Source: HXMU1420-13 sp963691715 (lineage in GTDB: Bacteria > Bacteroidota > Rhodothermia > Balneolales > Balneolaceae). Taken from it: a stretch of DNA of 64,000 nt. Position 1 is the first letter of the stretch, and each line of letters opens with the position of its first letter. The DNA is taken from NCBI GenBank assembly GCA_963691715.1, contig OY829281.1, forward strand, positions 372,001 to 436,000, in the 5' to 3' direction. Made by a program: the position numbers and the translations under genes. Below are positions 61,588 through 64,000 of the stretch, piece after piece. A model generated the notes under the pieces. The model worked only from the letters and a program-made list of their open reading frames with translations, did not search any database and had not been told where the DNA came from.

Positions 61588-64000
61588 ATGTCCTTTAAGA
61601 CTTCCAATCAAATAAGAAACGAATTTTTAGAATTTTTTGCAGATAAAGGCCATGCAATTGTTAAGAGTGCTCCAGTAGTCCCAAAAGATGACCCAACTCT
61701 GTTGTTTACAAATGCGGGAATGAACCAATTTAAACCATTATTTCTTGGTGAAGAAAATCAATTAAAGCATAACGGAAAGAAATGGAAGCGCGCCGCTGAT
61801 ACTCAAAAGTGTATTCGTGTAAGTGGTAAACATAACGATTTAGAAGAAGTGGGACACGATACCTATCATCATACGTTATTCGAGATGTTGGGGAATTGGT
61901 CTTTTGGCGATTATTTCAAAAAAGAAGCAATTGCTTGGGCATGGGAATTATTGGTTGATACTTGGGGAATGGAACCTGATCGGTTATATGCAACTGTTTT
62001 TGCGGGGGATGATGTAGATGGTTTGCCTGCAGATGATGAAGCTGTTGATTTATGGAAATCTGAAACATCCATAAAGCATGATCATATTCTACAGTTTGAT
62101 AAGAAAGATAATTTCTGGGAAATGGGAGAAACAGGCCCATGTGGACCATGTTCAGAGTTGCATATTGATCTTAGATCCCAAGAAGATAGAAATGCTGTAG
62201 ATGGGTCAACTTTGGTAAATATGGATGATCCAAGAGTAATAGAGATTTGGAATCTAGTATTTATACAATTCAACCGTCAAAAAGATGGTACGCTTCAATC
62301 CTTGCCTGCCAAACACGTTGATACTGGGATGGGATTTGAACGAGTTTGTGCTGTGTTACAAGGAAAAATGTCTAATTATGATTCTGATATATTTACTCCT
62401 CTACTGAACAAAATTTCTGAGTTAGCAGGTATTCCATACGGAGTTGATGAAGAAAAAGATATTGCAATGCGTGTTATCGCAGATCATATCCGTGCGACTT
62501 CATTCTCTATTGCTGATGGTGCTTCGCCGGGTAATGATGGACGAGGATATGTTATTCGGAGGATTCAAAGACGAGCAATTCGATATGGGTGGGATAAACT
62601 GGGATTTAAAAAACCATTTATGTACCAGTTGGTTTCTGTATTAGCGGAGCAATTCAAGGGAGTTTTCCCAGAAATTGTAGCTCAACAAGAATACATAACC
62701 AATGTTATTCATGCAGAAGAAAAAAGTTTTCTAAAAACCTTAGGTCAAGGTATATCCATTTTTGAAGATATGATTCAGGGTTCGGTACAGTTATCCGGAG
62801 AAGATGCTTTTAAGTTACATGATACGTACGGTTTCCCAATTGATTTAACAGAGCTAATGGCTCGCGAAAAAGGAGTGGATGTTGATGAAGCTCGTTTTTT
62901 AGAACTTATGCAAGAACAAAAGGAACGTGCACGAGCTGCAGGTAAATTTAATATTGATCAAAGTCAGATTAATGAATGGCAGATCGTTGAACATGATGAT
63001 GATCATTCTGAATTTGTTGGATATGATGACTTTGAATCGAGTTGTTCTATAAATGCATACAGAAAGGAGGGAGAACGATTTGCATTTACCTTAAATAAAA
63101 CCCCTTTTTATGCAGAAAGTGGCGGCCAAGTAGCAGATACGGGTCTGCTTACAAACGGTGAGGAGTTTATCCATGTCATTGATGTTCAGAAGGGTAACGG
63201 TTTTCATATTCATTACACCGAGCAACTGCCAAGCAATTTGGCGGGAGTTTGGACAGCAAGAATTGATCTTTCAAAGCGATTAGAATCGCAAAAGCATCAT
63301 TCTGCTACACATTTAGTGCATGCAGCTTTAAGAAATGTATTAGGTGATCATGTAGCTCAAAAGGGTTCATTAGTAAATGATCAACATCTAAGATTTGATT
63401 TTTCACATTATGAAGCAATGTCGGCGGAAGAGCTAGATGCTGTTGAATCAGAAGTAAATATTAAAATACAAGAAAATATCCCTCTTACTGAAGAAAGAAA
63501 TGTACCGATAGAAGAAGCTAGAGAAAAAGGAGCCATGATGCTTTTTGGGGAAAAATATGGTGAAAATGTGAGGATCATCACTTTTGATGAAGACTATTCA
63601 GTAGAACTATGTGGAGGTACGCATGTGGGTGCTACTGGTGAAATTGGATATTTTAGGTTTACAGGTGAAAGCTCGGTAGCAGCCGGTATTCGTAGAATTG
63701 AAGCAGTATGTGGTAAAGCAGCAGATCACCTTTTAAGAGAAGAGAAAAACCTAATTCGTAATATCAAAGGTATTATTGGAAATCAGGAAGATCCTGTCGA
63801 GAGTATACGGAGATTGATTGATGACAAAAAAGGGGTTGAAAAAGAACTGCAAAAAATCCAAATGGCTAGCTCAAGTAATAAACTTGATGAAATTTTAACC
63901 AAAAGTACACTTATAGAAGGTATTTCTGTATCAAAAGGAGAAATACATGGAGCAGACATGCATGCGTTAAAACAACTTGGTTATGATGCTCTGCAAAAAA
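61588..64000 (+). CDS. alaS: Alanyl-tRNA synthetase, 3'-truncated by window edge
   Basis: Class II synthetase charging tRNA-Ala, with editing. The start ATG (61588) is followed by SFKTSNQIRNEFLEFFADKG; the catalytic core contains DPTLLFTNAGMNQFK, GKHNDLEEVGHDTYHHTLFEMLGNWSFGD and ETGPCGPCSEL; the editing domain has the metal-binding HHSATHLVHAAL and CGGTHVG. The gene runs open to the end of the window (804 codons seen), and the C-terminal C-Ala region is missing only because the window ends. Confidence 0.96.
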   Translation, partial: MSFKTSNQIRNEFLEFFADKGHAIVKSAPVVPKDDPTLLFTNAGMNQFKPLFLGEENQLKHNGKKWKRAADTQKCIRVSGKHNDLEEVGHDTYHHTLFEMLGNWSFGDYFKKEAIAWAWELLVDTWGMEPDRLYATVFAGDDVDGLPADDEAVDLWKSETSIKHDHILQFDKKDNFWEMGETGPCGPCSELHIDLRSQEDRNAVDGSTLVNMDDPRVIEIWNLVFIQFNRQKDGTLQSLPAKHVDTGMGFERVCAVLQGKMSNYDSDIFTPLLNKISELAGIPYGVDEEKDIAMRVIADHIRATSFSIADGASPGNDGRGYVIRRIQRRAIRYGWDKLGFKKPFMYQLVSVLAEQFKGVFPEIVAQQEYITNVIHAEEKSFLKTLGQGISIFEDMIQGSVQLSGEDAFKLHDTYGFPIDLTELMAREKGVDVDEARFLELMQEQKERARAAGKFNIDQSQINEWQIVEHDDDHSEFVGYDDFESSCSINAYRKEGERFAFTLNKTPFYAESGGQVADTGLLTNGEEFIHVIDVQKGNGFHIHYTEQLPSNLAGVWTARIDLSKRLESQKHHSATHLVHAALRNVLGDHVAQKGSLVNDQHLRFDFSHYEAMSAEELDAVESEVNIKIQENIPLTEERNVPIEEAREKGAMMLFGEKYGENVRIITFDEDYSVELCGGTHVGATGEIGYFRFTGESSVAAGIRRIEAVCGKAADHLLREEKNLIRNIKGIIGNQEDPVESIRRLIDDKKGVEKELQKIQMASSSNKLDEILTKSTLIEGISVSKGEIHGADMHALKQLGYDALQK

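Noticed and set aside
1..64000. Mobile elements, prophage, CRISPR arrays
   Set aside because: No transposase, integrase, phage structural gene, direct-repeat array or change of composition was seen.

Overview
The window is AT-rich chromosomal DNA from a marine-type member of the Bacteroidota/Balneolota/Rhodothermota assemblage, most likely close to the Balneolaceae. The evidence is a full SprA (type IX secretion pore), a secreted protein with a C-terminal type A sorting domain of the NYPNPFNP type, TonB-dependent receptors each paired with a lipoprotein, DUF4290, DUF3467 and DUF5916 proteins, and genes for mannosylglycerate synthesis. There is no phage, transposase, plasmid, CRISPR, rRNA or tRNA signal. 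It reads as ordinary, densely packed chromosome.

Layout. 1-6.5 kb: the end of an outer-membrane barrel gene, an ybbA/ybbP-like ABC exporter pair on the minus strand, then tesA and a PIG-L deacetylase on the plus strand. 6.5-11.3 kb: a TonB receptor and GDSL lipoprotein pair behind a LacI-type operator. 11.5-14.5 kb: grpE-dnaJ, a small GNAT protein and a secreted propeller-like protein. 14.5-19.3 kb: menaquinone operon menF-menD-menH-menB (minus), every junction overlapping. 19.4-24.6 kb: DUF4290, an orphan DUF4249-like lipoprotein, a CBS/cysteine-synthase-like enzyme, DUF3467 and lptF-lptG. 24.8-32.1 kb: sprA. 32.1-36.5 kb: mpgS-mpgP-rsmI-lnt (minus). 36.7-38.4 kb: a VOC protein, then a 1.3-kb stretch that holds paired LacI-type sites, two duplicated 29-residue membrane-protein genes and a structured leader of the DEAD-box helicase gene. 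38.4-46.7 kb: DEAD-box helicase, ATP-grasp protein, hisI, folE-cysS-yidD, then Dabb-Smr-membrane MutS. 46.7-57.4 kb: GH16 laminarinase-like lipoprotein, a second TonB receptor/DUF4249 pair, a DUF5916 protein, a Bax-inhibitor-1 protein and a T9SS cargo protein. 57.5-64 kb: a D-amino-acid-oxidase-like enzyme, a lone receiver protein, a membrane-anchored repeat protein, a plant-type ferredoxin-NADP reductase and the 5' part of alaS.

How it fits together. The genes describe an aerobic or facultative heterotroph with a menaquinone chain, T9SS secretion, lipoprotein and LPS maturation (Lnt, LptF/G), TonB-driven uptake and mannosylglycerate as a likely compatible solute. LacI-type operator-like sites at three loci (TonB receptor, mpgS, small-protein region) hint at one sugar-responsive regulon whose regulator is not in the window.

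Most novel signal: the twin 29-aa single-pass membrane proteins at 37.6-37.9 kb. They were missed as genes because of size, yet 24 of 29 residues are identical while about 13 codons differ silently, which is direct evidence for selection on the protein. Also notable are two competing hairpins in the helicase leader, and sprA and smr reading frames that lack a standard start codon where the protein should begin.
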